DNA of 64,000 bases from Motiliproteus sediminis. Lineage in GTDB: Bacteria > Pseudomonadota > Gammaproteobacteria > Pseudomonadales > Balneatricaceae. The notes beneath the pieces were generated by a model. That model searched no databases and was not told the origin of the DNA. It saw only the letters and a list, made by a program, of their open reading frames with translations. This document shows, in pieces, positions 44,075-52,444 of this stretch; position 1 is the first letter of the stretch; every line of letters starts with the position of its first letter. Location: contig NZ_JAERQK010000010.1 in assembly GCF_017912535.1 (NCBI RefSeq), positions 62,001 to 126,000 on the forward strand, given 5' to 3'. Made by a program: the position numbers and the translations under genes.

Positions 44075-45202
44075 ATGCCGGGACTGTTATCCCACGTCGA
44101 CCCCGACGGACTGCTGGAATATTCGGTGGTCTATACCGACCGCGCCCTGAATCATATGTCGGAGCGCTTTCAACAAGTGATGCGCGAGATCTCCACCACC
44201 CTCAAACAGGTTTACCACGCCGACGCAGTGGCGGTGGTGCCGGGCAGCGGCACCTTCGGCATGGAGGCGGTGGCGCGCCAGTTTGCCGGCGAACAACCGT
44301 GCTTGGTGATCCGTAACGGCTGGTTCAGCTACCGTTGGAGTCAAATCCTGGAGATGGGCGCTATTGCCGCCTCGGTGCAGGTGATGAAGGCGCGACCTGC
44401 GACCGAGCACCGTCATAGCTCTTTTGTACCGGCACCCATCGAAGAGGTCTGCGAGCAGATTGCGGATCTGCGTCCGCAAGTGGTGTTCGCGCCGCATGTG
44501 GAAACCAGCTCCGGTATGTTGCTACCCGACGATTACCTGCGCCGGTTGGCCGATGCGGTGCATGGGGTGGGCGGCTTGCTGGTGCTGGACTGCATCGCCT
44601 CCGGCGCTTTGTGGGTGGATATGCAGGCGCTGGATATTGACGTGCTGGTCAGTGCGCCGCAGAAGGGTTGGAGCGGATCGCCCTGTTGCGGACTGGTGAT
44701 GCTGCGCGAGCGGGCGCTGGCGCGGATGGCCAAGACCACCAGTAGCAGCTTTGCTTGCGACCTGAAAAAGTGGCATCAGATCATGCTGGCGTATGAGCAG
44801 GGGGGGCACGCCTACCATGCCACCATGCCGACCGACGGACTGCGAGTGTTCGCCGAGGTGATGCGTGAAACGGCCGATTATGGCTTCGACAAGGTGCGTG
44901 AAGAACAGCTGGAGCTGGGGCGTCGGGTGCGCCAGTTGCTGGATGAACGCGGCTTCGACAGCGTCGCCGCGCCCGGTTTTGAAGCGCCGGGAGTGGTGGT
45001 CTGTTACACCCAGGATGGTGATCTGCACAGCGGCGGCAAATTTCGCCAGCAGGGTCTGCAGATTGCAGCTGGCGTGCCGTTGGCTTGCGATGAGCCGGAG
45101 TGGTTCAAAACCTTCCGCATCGGCTTGTTTGGGCTGGATAAACTGCACCATCCGGAAAGGACGGTGGCGGAATTGGCGCGCGCCTTGGATTCAATGGCCT
45201 GA
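44075..45202 (+). CDS. Class V PLP aminotransferase (alanine/serine-glyoxylate type)
   Basis: 375 residues. Fold-type I class V pattern: V-V-P-G-S-G-T-F-G-M-E-A near residue 50, H-V-E-T-S-S-G, V-L-D-C-I-A-S-G-A-L and the PLP lysine in S-A-P-Q-K-G-W-S-G-S-P. Closest to alanine-glyoxylate and serine-pyruvate aminotransferases. A strong AAAGGAG ribosome site precedes the ATG. Next to fhs, a role in glyoxylate/serine/one-carbon metabolism is a reasonable inference, but phosphonate-type transaminases are related. Confidence 0.85.
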   Translation: MPGLLSHVDPDGLLEYSVVYTDRALNHMSERFQQVMREISTTLKQVYHADAVAVVPGSGTFGMEAVARQFAGEQPCLVIRNGWFSYRWSQILEMGAIAASVQVMKARPATEHRHSSFVPAPIEEVCEQIADLRPQVVFAPHVETSSGMLLPDDYLRRLADAVHGVGGLLVLDCIASGALWVDMQALDIDVLVSAPQKGWSGSPCCGLVMLRERALARMAKTTSSSFACDLKKWHQIMLAYEQGGHAYHATMPTDGLRVFAEVMRETADYGFDKVREEQLELGRRVRQLLDERGFDSVAAPGFEAPGVVVCYTQDGDLHSGGKFRQQGLQIAAGVPLACDEPEWFKTFRIGLFGLDKLHHPERTVAELARALDSMA

Positions 45203-45265
45203 CCACGACCTTCAGGTTTTTACGGCGGCGGCCGATACTCGCTCTCTTTTGGAGGGGAGTTGGGT

Positions 45266-45367
45266 ATGAAGTATCGTTGGTGGCTGGTCGTTGGGTTACT
45301 CGGTTGGTTGGCCGGTTGTTCGCCGATTCCGGACCTGCCGGGGCCGCTCGGTATCCCGGGCTTTTAA
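45266..45367 (+). CDS. Tiny lipoprotein, 33 aa
   Basis: Starts at ATG 45266 after a purine-rich GGAGGGGAG (45251-45259). The peptide has a basic tip (M-K-Y-R), a hydrophobic stretch with three tryptophans and a lipobox L-A-G-C with C18, leaving a mature 16-residue lipopeptide rich in Pro and Gly (C-S-P-I-P-D-L-P-G-P-L-G-I-P-G-F). Signal peptidase II processing is predicted. It follows the aminotransferase gene by 63 bases. Not an entericidin by sequence. Easily missed because of its size. Confidence 0.6.
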   Translation: MKYRWWLVVGLLGWLAGCSPIPDLPGPLGIPGF

Positions 45368-45381
45368 AACGTCCTCTCGAT

Positions 45382-45420
45382 AAAAAAGCGCCGCTGGCCT
45401 TGAAGGTACACCGGCGGCGC
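45382..45420 (-). terminator. Intrinsic terminator of the outer-membrane barrel gene
   Basis: On the minus strand GCGCCGCCGG and CCAGCGGCGC pair (one G-U) around a 13-base loop, followed by six T. It lies 15 bases after the stop of the barrel gene; on the plus strand the A-rich flank would not terminate well. Confidence 0.85.
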
Positions 45421-45435
45421 GAAAGCGTATGAAGG

Positions 45436-45999
45436 TTAGAGGTTGATACCCACTTTCAGCAGCACGCGGCTGTTGTCGACGTCGACCTTACCGGCGCCAA
45501 AATCCTCTTTGTCAGTGATCTGGTAGCGCGCTTCGGCACCGAAAAAGAACGCATCGCGCCGGTAATGCAGGCTGACACCGGCCTGCAGGCCGAGCAGGGT
45601 CTCATCGTTGCCGTTGCTATCCACTTTCATGATTCCCACGCCCGGGCCAAAGCCCAGTTCCATATGCTCACTGACCGGAACAACATAATGGGGGTTGATC
45701 TCCAGACTGGTGATCTTCAGGCCCTGATCGTCATAGCGGGTCAGGCTGGCCTGCTGACGAATGCGGTTGCTCGGCGGCTGAATCAGCGGGCAGTTGAGTG
45801 ATAACTCCAGCCCCCACAGGTCGTCCGCATCTGCTCCGGTAACGTCCGGGTCCAGTTGGCCGCCGATCAGCGCCAGCGTCGGTTCGGCGCGGTAGTTGTC
45901 GCCGGTCAGCGCGGGAAAGCTCCAGCCTTCGGCCAGGGCCAGCGGTGCGGTGGTGGAAACGGCGAGGCCCAGCAGGGCGGCAGCGGCGGGGTTGCGCAT
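45436..45999 (-). CDS. Outer-membrane beta-barrel protein
   Basis: 187 residues with a signal peptide (cleavage near L-A-L-A-E). The rest shows alternating polar/hydrophobic strands, and the last strand ends in ...V-L-L-K-V-G-I-N-L, close to the C-terminal signal used by the BAM machinery. The size fits a small eight-stranded barrel. No closer family or substrate is recognised. Single gene with its own terminator. Confidence 0.75.
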   Translation of the reverse strand: MRNPAAAALLGLAVSTTAPLALAEGWSFPALTGDNYRAEPTLALIGGQLDPDVTGADADDLWGLELSLNCPLIQPPSNRIRQQASLTRYDDQGLKITSLEINPHYVVPVSEHMELGFGPGVGIMKVDSNGNDETLLGLQAGVSLHYRRDAFFFGAEARYQITDKEDFGAGKVDVDNSRVLLKVGINL

Positions 46000-46100
46000 G
46001 ATGAATTAGCTCCGGTTGATGAGTATGAGCGGAGCCTATCGTTGCGCTAACCCCTGGTATGTAACTGCAGTCACACAACCGTGCCGCGGGGTGAGGGTGG

Positions 46101-46313
46101 TCAGTCGCCGCTATGCTGGCGGGCCCGGAATGCAGCCACCGGTTCGCCGCCGATGCCCCAGTTGTCCATCTCCACCTCGTCGATCACCACCACGGTGGTG
46201 TTGGGGTTTTTCCCCAGCGTATCCTGCAGCAACCGGGTGACACCGGCGATCAGTTCGGCTTTCTGTTCGGCGCTGGCGCCTTCTTTGGTGATCTTGATAT
46301 TAACGTAGGGCAT
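46101..46313 (-). CDS. 4-oxalocrotonate tautomerase family protein
   Basis: 70 residues. Pro follows the initiator Met (M-P-Y-V-N-I-K-I), giving the catalytic N-terminal proline, with the typical helix K-A-E-L-I-A-G-V-T-R-L-L and V-V-V-I-D-E-V. Family members tautomerise 2-hydroxymuconate or related enols. No meta-cleavage genes are adjacent, so the substrate is open. Confidence 0.92.
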   Translation of the reverse strand: MPYVNIKITKEGASAEQKAELIAGVTRLLQDTLGKNPNTTVVVIDEVEMDNWGIGGEPVAAFRARQHSGD

Positions 46314-46330
46314 GGGCTCTCCGGTTGGTT

Positions 46331-47521
46331 TCAGACGGCGCTTTTCAGCGTCAGTTCGTTACGTTCTACTGCACGCAACACCAGCAGCAGCACGCTGCCA
46401 ACGATCATGGCGCCGGTGGCGAGAATCAGGCCCGCACTGTAATCACCGCTGCGCCCCACGATCAGTGCGATCAGCGCCGGTGCCAGAATTTGGGCCACCC
46501 CGTAGGAGAGTGTCATCTTGCCCATCATTTTGGCGGGGTGGCGGGGGTAGTAGCGCCCTGCCATGGTCAACACCAGGCTGACGATGCCGATAAAGGTGCC
46601 GCCAAACAGCACGGCGCTAATCAATGCTGCGCTTTCTGTTTTTACCACCAGCGGCAGGCCGATGCCGGCTATCTGCACCACCGACGCGATAATCAGCGCG
46701 TTGAGATCGCCGGTTATCCGCGCGATCCGGTCCCACACCACGCAGGCAGGTGCTGCTGCCAGCCCGATCAGCATGAATACCTGGTTACCCAGGCCATTCA
46801 GCGAGGGCATGGCGTCGACGATGGCAACGATAAAGGTGGCGCTGATGACGTAACCGATGCCGGCACAGAAGTAGGCCGCCATAAACAGGCGCAAAAACAG
46901 CCGCGAGGGTGGACTGTCGGTGAGCTGCTGCCCGCTGACAGTGACCGAGGTGTCGCCGGGACGAGGTAGCCAGAGCCAGGCGGGCACAGCCAGTGCAGCG
47001 CCGACAGCGCTGAACCACCACCATTGCTGAGCCCAGTCAAACTGGCCGCTCAGGCCATCTACCAGCAGGGCACAACCGGCGATGCCGATACCGACGCCGG
47101 CAAAGTGAACCCCCAGCTCGCTACGGAAATGGTGGCGGATCAGCCAGTTGAGAACCAAGCCAGAACCGAACAGCAGCCCCGCAGCGCTGCTGAGGCCGGC
47201 GACGTAACGCAATAGCGCCCACAGTATCCAGTCGCTGGTCAGCGCCATGCCGGCGGTGGAGAGCAGAGCCACCACCATCCCCAGCCGGTAGAGGCGGTCT
47301 TTAAGTGACATATCGGTGATCGAGGAGGCAAACAGGGCGCCACTGAGATAACCGAGATAGTTGATACTGGCCAGCCAGCTGCCCTGTGCGGGGGTCAGTC
47401 CAGCCTGCTCCAGCATCACCGGCAGTAAGGGGGTGTAGGCGAAGCGGGCGACGCCCATCATCAGCATTAAGCCGAGGATGCCGGCAATCAGGACGCGTAT
47501 TCGTTCAGCGGCTGGAGTCAT
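46331..47521 (-). CDS. YbfB/YjiJ-family MFS transporter
   Basis: 396 residues, about 12 membrane helices. The opening G-V-A-R-F-A-Y-T-P-L-L-P-V-M and S-I-N-Y-L-G-Y-L-S-G-A are typical of YbfB/YjiJ proteins; substrates are unknown. ATG 47521 is preferred over a TTG at 47548. The LysR gene upstream is divergent and is its likely regulator. The tautomerase gene follows 17 bases after its stop on the same strand. Confidence 0.88.
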   Translation of the reverse strand: MTPAAERIRVLIAGILGLMLMMGVARFAYTPLLPVMLEQAGLTPAQGSWLASINYLGYLSGALFASSITDMSLKDRLYRLGMVVALLSTAGMALTSDWILWALLRYVAGLSSAAGLLFGSGLVLNWLIRHHFRSELGVHFAGVGIGIAGCALLVDGLSGQFDWAQQWWWFSAVGAALAVPAWLWLPRPGDTSVTVSGQQLTDSPPSRLFLRLFMAAYFCAGIGYVISATFIVAIVDAMPSLNGLGNQVFMLIGLAAAPACVVWDRIARITGDLNALIIASVVQIAGIGLPLVVKTESAALISAVLFGGTFIGIVSLVLTMAGRYYPRHPAKMMGKMTLSYGVAQILAPALIALIVGRSGDYSAGLILATGAMIVGSVLLLVLRAVERNELTLKSAV

Positions 47522-47622
47522 CAACAGGTACTCAGGGTATAGGTGCAACCAGCTTAATGGAGGGTTACTATCCCTACAATCGAATTAAACAGAACAAAAC
47601 ATTCTGCCTGAGAGATCTATCT

Positions 47623-48495
47623 ATGGAGCTGCTTACGTTGCGTACGTTTTTGGCGGTGGTTGAGGAGGGGGGCGTGTTGGCGGCTTCGCGCAAGTTGAAC
47701 ACCGTGCAGTCCAACATCACCAACCGTATCCAGCGCTTGGAGGAAGAGTTCGGCAATGAGCTGTTTCACCGTCAGGGGCGGGGGTTAACGCTGGCTCCGG
47801 CTGGCAGGGTGTTGCGAGGATATGCCGAACAGATGCTGGCGCTGGCGTCGCGCACCGAAAAGGCGATGCGAAGCGTGGGCGACAACAGCGGTGAGTTGCG
47901 GGTCGGTACCATGGAGTCTTTTGCCGCGGTGCGCTTGCCAGCGGCGCTTATGCAGGTCAGGGCGCGGCACCAGGGGCTGGGTTTAAAGGTGGAAACCAAC
48001 CCGACCCAGCAGTTGATCGAGCGGGTGCTGAGTCATAAGCTCGATTGTGCTTTTGTTGGTGGACCGCTGGAACATCCGGGACTGGTGGTTGAAACCGTGC
48101 TGATCGAGGAGTTGGTGCTGGTCTCGGCCAAAGGCATGGACCGCAGCGACATGCCGCTGATCCTGTTCCGGGAAGGCTGTGCTTACCGTGCTCGCGCGTT
48201 GAACTGGCAGCGGGAGTGTGGCCACCCCCATTCCGATGTCATGGAGATGGGAACGCTGGACGGCATTCTCGGCTGCGTCGCGGTGGGGATGGGCTTTACC
48301 CTGATGCCACGCGGCGTGGTTAGCAGTTCTGCCTATGCGGATCAGCTGCAGGTCTCAGGCTTGAAACCGTCGATTGCACAGGTGCCGACGGTGATGATAG
48401 CGCTGCGCGATAACCCGCCGCTGGACGCGATGCTGACGCTTAAACAGGCGGTGTTGAATAGCGACTCCCGGCAACTGGCGGCAACGGTTGCCTAA
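47623..48495 (+). CDS. LysR-family transcriptional regulator divergent from the MFS gene
   Basis: 290 residues. Helix-turn-helix A-A-S-R-K-L-N-T-V-Q-S-N-I-T-N-R-I-Q-R-L-E at 18-38, then the periplasmic-binding-type effector domain. ATG 47623 follows GAGAG at 47611-47615. LysR genes commonly control the divergent neighbour, here the MFS-tautomerase pair. The effector is unknown. Confidence 0.9.
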   Translation: MELLTLRTFLAVVEEGGVLAASRKLNTVQSNITNRIQRLEEEFGNELFHRQGRGLTLAPAGRVLRGYAEQMLALASRTEKAMRSVGDNSGELRVGTMESFAAVRLPAALMQVRARHQGLGLKVETNPTQQLIERVLSHKLDCAFVGGPLEHPGLVVETVLIEELVLVSAKGMDRSDMPLILFREGCAYRARALNWQRECGHPHSDVMEMGTLDGILGCVAVGMGFTLMPRGVVSSSAYADQLQVSGLKPSIAQVPTVMIALRDNPPLDAMLTLKQAVLNSDSRQLAATVA

Positions 48496-48545
48496 AGCGG
48501 AAAGCGGCTAAACTACAGGTCACCGACTTGGACCGGAGAGCTTCG

Positions 48546-49103
48546 ATGGCGCTGACCGAATCCTCGATGCTGCCTTTGGGCACCGTCGCCGCCGATTTCG
48601 TCTTGCCCGACCCCCGCGGCACGGAATCGCTGAGCTTGCGTGCCGCTCGGGGGGAGCGGGGAACCCTGATCTGTTTCATTTGCAACCACTGTCCCTTCGT
48701 TAAGCATATCGAGCAGGTCTTGTGCCGCCTGGCGCCAGAATGGATCCAGCGGGGCGTTGCGGTGATCGCGATCAGTGCCAATGACGTGCAGGCCTTTCCT
48801 GAGGACGCGCCGGAGCGGATGGCGGCGAAAGACTATCCCTTTCCCTATCTGTACGATCAGAGTCAGCAGGTGGCGAAGGCTTATCACGCCGCCTGCACCC
48901 CCGATTTCTATCTGTTTGATGCCACGCTGGCCCTGGTTTACCGGGGCCAGTTTGATGACTCGCGCCCCGGTAACGAGCTGCCGGTAAGTGGTGAATCGTT
49001 GAGCGCTGCGGTGAACGGGTTGTTGCAATCACAGCCGCCGTTGGCGGAGCAGAAGCCCTCCATCGGTTGTAATATCAAATGGAAAACCACTGACCCCCAA
49101 TGA
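48546..49103 (+). CDS. Thioredoxin-like (AhpC/TSA-type) family protein
   Basis: 185 residues. A-A-D-F-V-L-P-D opening, then the active-site segment F-I-C-N-H-C-P-F-V-K, a C-x2-C pair followed by Pro as in the thioredoxin-family group often annotated near resA/tlpA. No signal peptide, so cytoplasmic. The electron partner is unknown. ATG 48546 follows GGAGAG. Confidence 0.85.
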   Translation: MALTESSMLPLGTVAADFVLPDPRGTESLSLRAARGERGTLICFICNHCPFVKHIEQVLCRLAPEWIQRGVAVIAISANDVQAFPEDAPERMAAKDYPFPYLYDQSQQVAKAYHAACTPDFYLFDATLALVYRGQFDDSRPGNELPVSGESLSAAVNGLLQSQPPLAEQKPSIGCNIKWKTTDPQ

Positions 49104-49132
49104 CCCTCATATCCCTGAGCTAAGGAGCCTGT

Positions 49133-49765
49133 GTGGATCTGGATCTGACTTTGCAAGAAACCCGCGTTATCGGCGCACTGATCGAGAAAGAGATCACTAC
49201 GCCGGATCAGTATCCGCTGTCGCTGAACGCGCTGACTTTGGCGTGCAACCAGAAGAGCAACCGTGAGCCGGTGCTGAACCTCAGCGAAAGAGACGTGCAG
49301 ACCACTCTGGGTCAGCTACAGAACCGGCGACTGGTGCGGGAAGAAACCGGCTATGGCAGCCGAGTACCCAAGTATCGTCACCGCTTTTGCAACACCGAAT
49401 TCAGCGAGCTGCAGTTGAGCCCAGGCGCGCTGGCTATCCTAACCGTACTGTTTTTGCGCGGTCCGCAAACCCCGGGCGAGCTGCGCGCACGCACCCAGCG
49501 CCTGCATCCGTTCGATGACGTCGAGCAGATTGAGCGCGAACTGAACGCGTTGGCGCACCGCCAGCCCGAAGGGTTGGTGGTGCGGTTGGCGCGTCAGCCG
49601 GGCAAGCGGGAGCATCGCTACGCCCACCTGTTCAGCGGTCCGGTGACGAATATCGATACCCAGGGGTGTGAGCCGCTCGGGCGTGAGGCGCTGCAAGCGC
49701 GAATTACAACCCTGGAAACCGAGCTGGTTAGTTTGCGGCGACAGCTGGCGGCGCTGGATGAATGA
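49133..49765 (+). CDS. yceH: YceH family protein (DUF480)
   Basis: 210 residues. [16 protein letters not shown] opening and [18 protein letters not shown] signature of YceH; two winged-helix domains and a coiled-coil C-terminus. Its function is unknown. GTG 49133 has AAGGAG at 49122-49127. Confidence 0.92.
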   Translation: MDLDLTLQETRVIGALIEKEITTPDQYPLSLNALTLACNQKSNREPVLNLSERDVQTTLGQLQNRRLVREETGYGSRVPKYRHRFCNTEFSELQLSPGALAILTVLFLRGPQTPGELRARTQRLHPFDDVEQIERELNALAHRQPEGLVVRLARQPGKREHRYAHLFSGPVTNIDTQGCEPLGREALQARITTLETELVSLRRQLAALDE

Positions 49766-49766
49766 G

Positions 49767-50306
49767 ATGGATTGGCACGCGGTGATCGAGTTCTGGTTCG
49801 ATGAGTGTGAGCCACAGGATCACTGGCGCAAGAGTCCGGAGTTCGATCGCCTGATTGCCATGCGCTTCGGTGACGCCCATCAGCAAGCCTGTCGCTGTGA
49901 ACTGTGGCGTTGGCGTGAACGCGCGCAGGGGCGGCTGGCCGAGATCGTGGTGCTGGATCAGTTCTCGCGCAATATCTACCGTGACCAACCGCAGGCCTTT
50001 GCGCAGGATGCGCTGGCACTGGCGCTGGCACAGGAAGCGGTTGCGGTGGGGGCTGACCTTGAGCTTCGCCCCGAGCAGCGTGCGTTCTTGTACATGCCCT
50101 ATATGCACAGTGAATCATTGGCTATTCATCTGCAGGCCGAGCGACTCTTTTCTCAGCCAGGCTTGGAGAGCAATCATCGCTTTGAGCAGCGCCACCAGCA
50201 GATCATCGAGCGCTTTGGGCGCTATCCACACCGCAATGCGATTCTGGGGCGGCGCAGTACGCCGGAGGAAGAGCGCTTTCTGCAACAGCCGGGGTCATCC
50301 TTTTGA
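49767..50306 (+). CDS. DUF924 family protein
   Basis: 179 residues, all-helical TPR-like. V-I-E-F-W-F opening, V-L-D-Q-F-S-R-N-I-Y-R and Y-M-P-Y-M-H-S-E are the family signature; function unknown. ATG 49767 lies 1 base after the yceH stop; ATG 49758 would overlap yceH. Part of a yceH-DUF924-DUF938 run. Confidence 0.9.
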   Translation: MDWHAVIEFWFDECEPQDHWRKSPEFDRLIAMRFGDAHQQACRCELWRWRERAQGRLAEIVVLDQFSRNIYRDQPQAFAQDALALALAQEAVAVGADLELRPEQRAFLYMPYMHSESLAIHLQAERLFSQPGLESNHRFEQRHQQIIERFGRYPHRNAILGRRSTPEEERFLQQPGSSF

Positions 50307-50313
50307 GGTCGTC

Positions 50314-50901
50314 ATGCTGAATTTTTCCGAGGCCTGTGAACGCAACCAGGAGCCGATTCGCCAGACAATGTCGGAATGGATCGACACACCGGGATTGATG
50401 CTCGAACTCGGCAGCGGTTCCGGTCAGCACGCGCTGTATCTCGGGGCGGCGTTTCCGCAGTTGCGCTGGCAGCCGACAGAAACGTCCCTGTTGTTACCCG
50501 TGCTGCAGCAGAACCTGAGTCAACGCCCGGTGAACGTGCTGGCGCCACTGATGTTGGATGTCACCGAGTCCCCCTGGCCGGTGGTGGAAGCCAACCAGAT
50601 TTTTACCGCCAACACGCTACACATTATTGGCTGGAATGCGGTGGAAGCATTGCTGCTTGGGGCCGGTCGCTGTCTTACCAGCGGCGGTCTGCTGTTTGTC
50701 TACGGACCGATGCGTTATCAGGGACAGTACACCAGCGCCAGCAATGCCGAGTTTGATCGCTGGCTGCAACAGCGTGATCCGGCTAGCGGTATCCGTGAGT
50801 TCGAGCAGGTCGATGGGATATTAAAGCGCGCAGGGATGGCGTTACTGGCAGACCATAGCTTGCCCGCCAACAACCAGTTGCTGGTATGGCGTAAGGATTG
50901 A
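50314..50901 (+). CDS. DUF938 SAM-dependent methyltransferase
   Basis: 195 residues. N-F-S-E-A-C-E-R-N at the start and SAM motif I L-E-L-G-S-G-S-G-Q-H-A at about 30-40 identify the DUF938 class I methyltransferases. The substrate is unknown. Seven bases separate it from the DUF924 gene. Confidence 0.88.
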   Translation: MLNFSEACERNQEPIRQTMSEWIDTPGLMLELGSGSGQHALYLGAAFPQLRWQPTETSLLLPVLQQNLSQRPVNVLAPLMLDVTESPWPVVEANQIFTANTLHIIGWNAVEALLLGAGRCLTSGGLLFVYGPMRYQGQYTSASNAEFDRWLQQRDPASGIREFEQVDGILKRAGMALLADHSLPANNQLLVWRKD

Positions 50902-50995
50902 GCAACCAGTGCAAACAGAGCCTTTACGGTCAGCAAACGCTGTCGGGTACTCCGCCGTCTATGCTTGGGGAACATCCATTCACTGGGAGAGCGCT

Positions 50996-51817
50996 ATGTT
51001 GGTCAAGTCCCTGCCTGCCATGCTGAAATCGGGCGTGGCTCTGTGCGCGTTAATGTTGTCTTTTTCGGCCCATGCCTGGGAGATGCAATGGTATGGCCAG
51101 GCAGCATTCAGGATCACCACACCGGGAGGAAAGGTGATTCTGATCGATCCGTTTATCAGCAAGAATCCCAAAACACCGGCCGAGTTCAAAGATCTTGCTT
51201 TGCTCAAACAGGTGGATCTGGTGCTGGTGACTCATGGTCACGGCGATCATGTGGGTGATACGGCGGCGATTGCCGAAATGTACGGCGCCAAGGTGGCCAT
51301 GAATGCTGACATGGGGCACACCTTTGCAACGCTGGGGCTGGTACCGATGAAGCAGCTGATTCGCTTCAATAAAAGTGGCCCGATTCAGCCGCTGTCCGAC
51401 ATCACGGTGACCATGGTAAGAGCCGAGCACAGCTCCGAAGTGGTGCACACCGATGCCGATGGCCATAAGAGTGTCCACCCGGGAGGAGAGCCGGCAGGCT
51501 ACATCATCAAGCTGGAAAACGGCACGGTCCTTTACCATGCCGGTGATACCGGGGTCTTTGCTGACATGGCCTTTATTCGCGACTACTACCAACCGGATAT
51601 CGCGTTGTTGCCCATTGGTGGCCACTTCACCATGGATCCGGCGCACGCCGCCTACGCGGTCAACAAGCTGCTGAAGACGCCGGTGGTGATACCGATTCAC
51701 TACGGTACTTTCCCTCCCCTCAAAGGTACGCCCGAGCAGTTTGAAGCGGCCCTTGGCAATAGCGCTAGCAAGCTGGTCGTGATGCAGCCGGGAGAGACCC
51801 GTACTTACGACGACTGA
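50996..51817 (+). CDS. Secreted metallo-beta-lactamase-fold metal-dependent hydrolase
   Basis: 273 residues with a signal peptide (cleavage near S-A-H-A). The metal motif H-G-H-G-D-H follows V-T, and further histidines/aspartates appear in R-A-E-H-S-S, Y-H-A-G-D-T-G and P-I-H-Y-G-T-F. It resembles the UPF0173/YtkL group but is periplasmic. ATG 50996 follows GGGAGAG; the frame is open to 50909. Substrate unknown. Confidence 0.88.
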   Translation: MLVKSLPAMLKSGVALCALMLSFSAHAWEMQWYGQAAFRITTPGGKVILIDPFISKNPKTPAEFKDLALLKQVDLVLVTHGHGDHVGDTAAIAEMYGAKVAMNADMGHTFATLGLVPMKQLIRFNKSGPIQPLSDITVTMVRAEHSSEVVHTDADGHKSVHPGGEPAGYIIKLENGTVLYHAGDTGVFADMAFIRDYYQPDIALLPIGGHFTMDPAHAAYAVNKLLKTPVVIPIHYGTFPPLKGTPEQFEAALGNSASKLVVMQPGETRTYDD

Positions 51818-51948
51818 AGCCGATCGTTGCCAAGGCCGTCGTCAGGTGCGCGTTTAGGAGTTGCTCCTAAGACCAAAAGGGAATGGTGACGGCAGGCGGT
51901 AAGCGTAGAGTAGTCTCGCCATAATAATAACTCCTAGAGGGGCAAGGA

Positions 51949-52344
51949 ATGGACTACAAAGCTGCACTGGCTCACAGTCGCCAGGGATCTGCCAACGTCG
52001 TCGGTTTGCAGATCTGTGGACGCACGGTTGAGCTGTACCGTCCGCGCTTCTGTCGAACCGCGGGTAAACTGCAAATCGAATACCGGGAGGGGGCGCTGTT
52101 TCAACAGCAGCAGGAGCAGGCATTGTTTGAGCGCGAACATATGCCGGCAGACGCCCAACGTATCCGCTATTTTGTTGCACCGATGTCGGATGCCGAACTG
52201 GATCAGGTGATCGAGGGGCAGCCGGAAATGATGCTGCACCGCCTGCTCGAGGGCGCGCCCGACCCCAGCCGTTGCGCCAGTCCACGAGACAAGGCCGCTT
52301 TCACCTCTTGGTGTATCTCGACACTGGCCGAACGTAACGGCTGA
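51949..52344 (+). CDS. Hypothetical protein, 131 aa
   Basis: No family recognised. Soluble, with four cysteines (C23, C35 and two near the C-terminus) and a Q-rich segment (F-Q-Q-Q-Q-E-Q-A). A GAGGGGCAAGGA ribosome site precedes the ATG and an intrinsic terminator follows the stop, so it looks like a genuine single gene. Confidence 0.65.
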   Translation: MDYKAALAHSRQGSANVVGLQICGRTVELYRPRFCRTAGKLQIEYREGALFQQQQEQALFEREHMPADAQRIRYFVAPMSDAELDQVIEGQPEMMLHRLLEGAPDPSRCASPRDKAAFTSWCISTLAERNG

Positions 52345-52348
52345 TACC

Positions 52349-52379
52349 AACGGCGCCTTTGGCGCCGTTTGCATTTTTT
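52349..52379 (+). terminator. Intrinsic terminator after the 131-aa gene
   Basis: AACGGCGCC-TTT-GGCGCCGTT stem-loop, then TGCA and six T, starting 5 bases after the stop codon. Confidence 0.88.
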
Positions 52380-52444
52380 CTACTGGCCCTGTTCGGACCG
52401 GCGATGCTAGTCTCAACGATGAAGCATGCCGGCCGGATAGCCTA

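Noticed and set aside
51854-51870. TTAGGAG-TTG-CTCCTAA hairpin as a terminator of the MBL-fold gene
   Set aside because: Short stem with a 3-base loop and no T-run; too weak to call.
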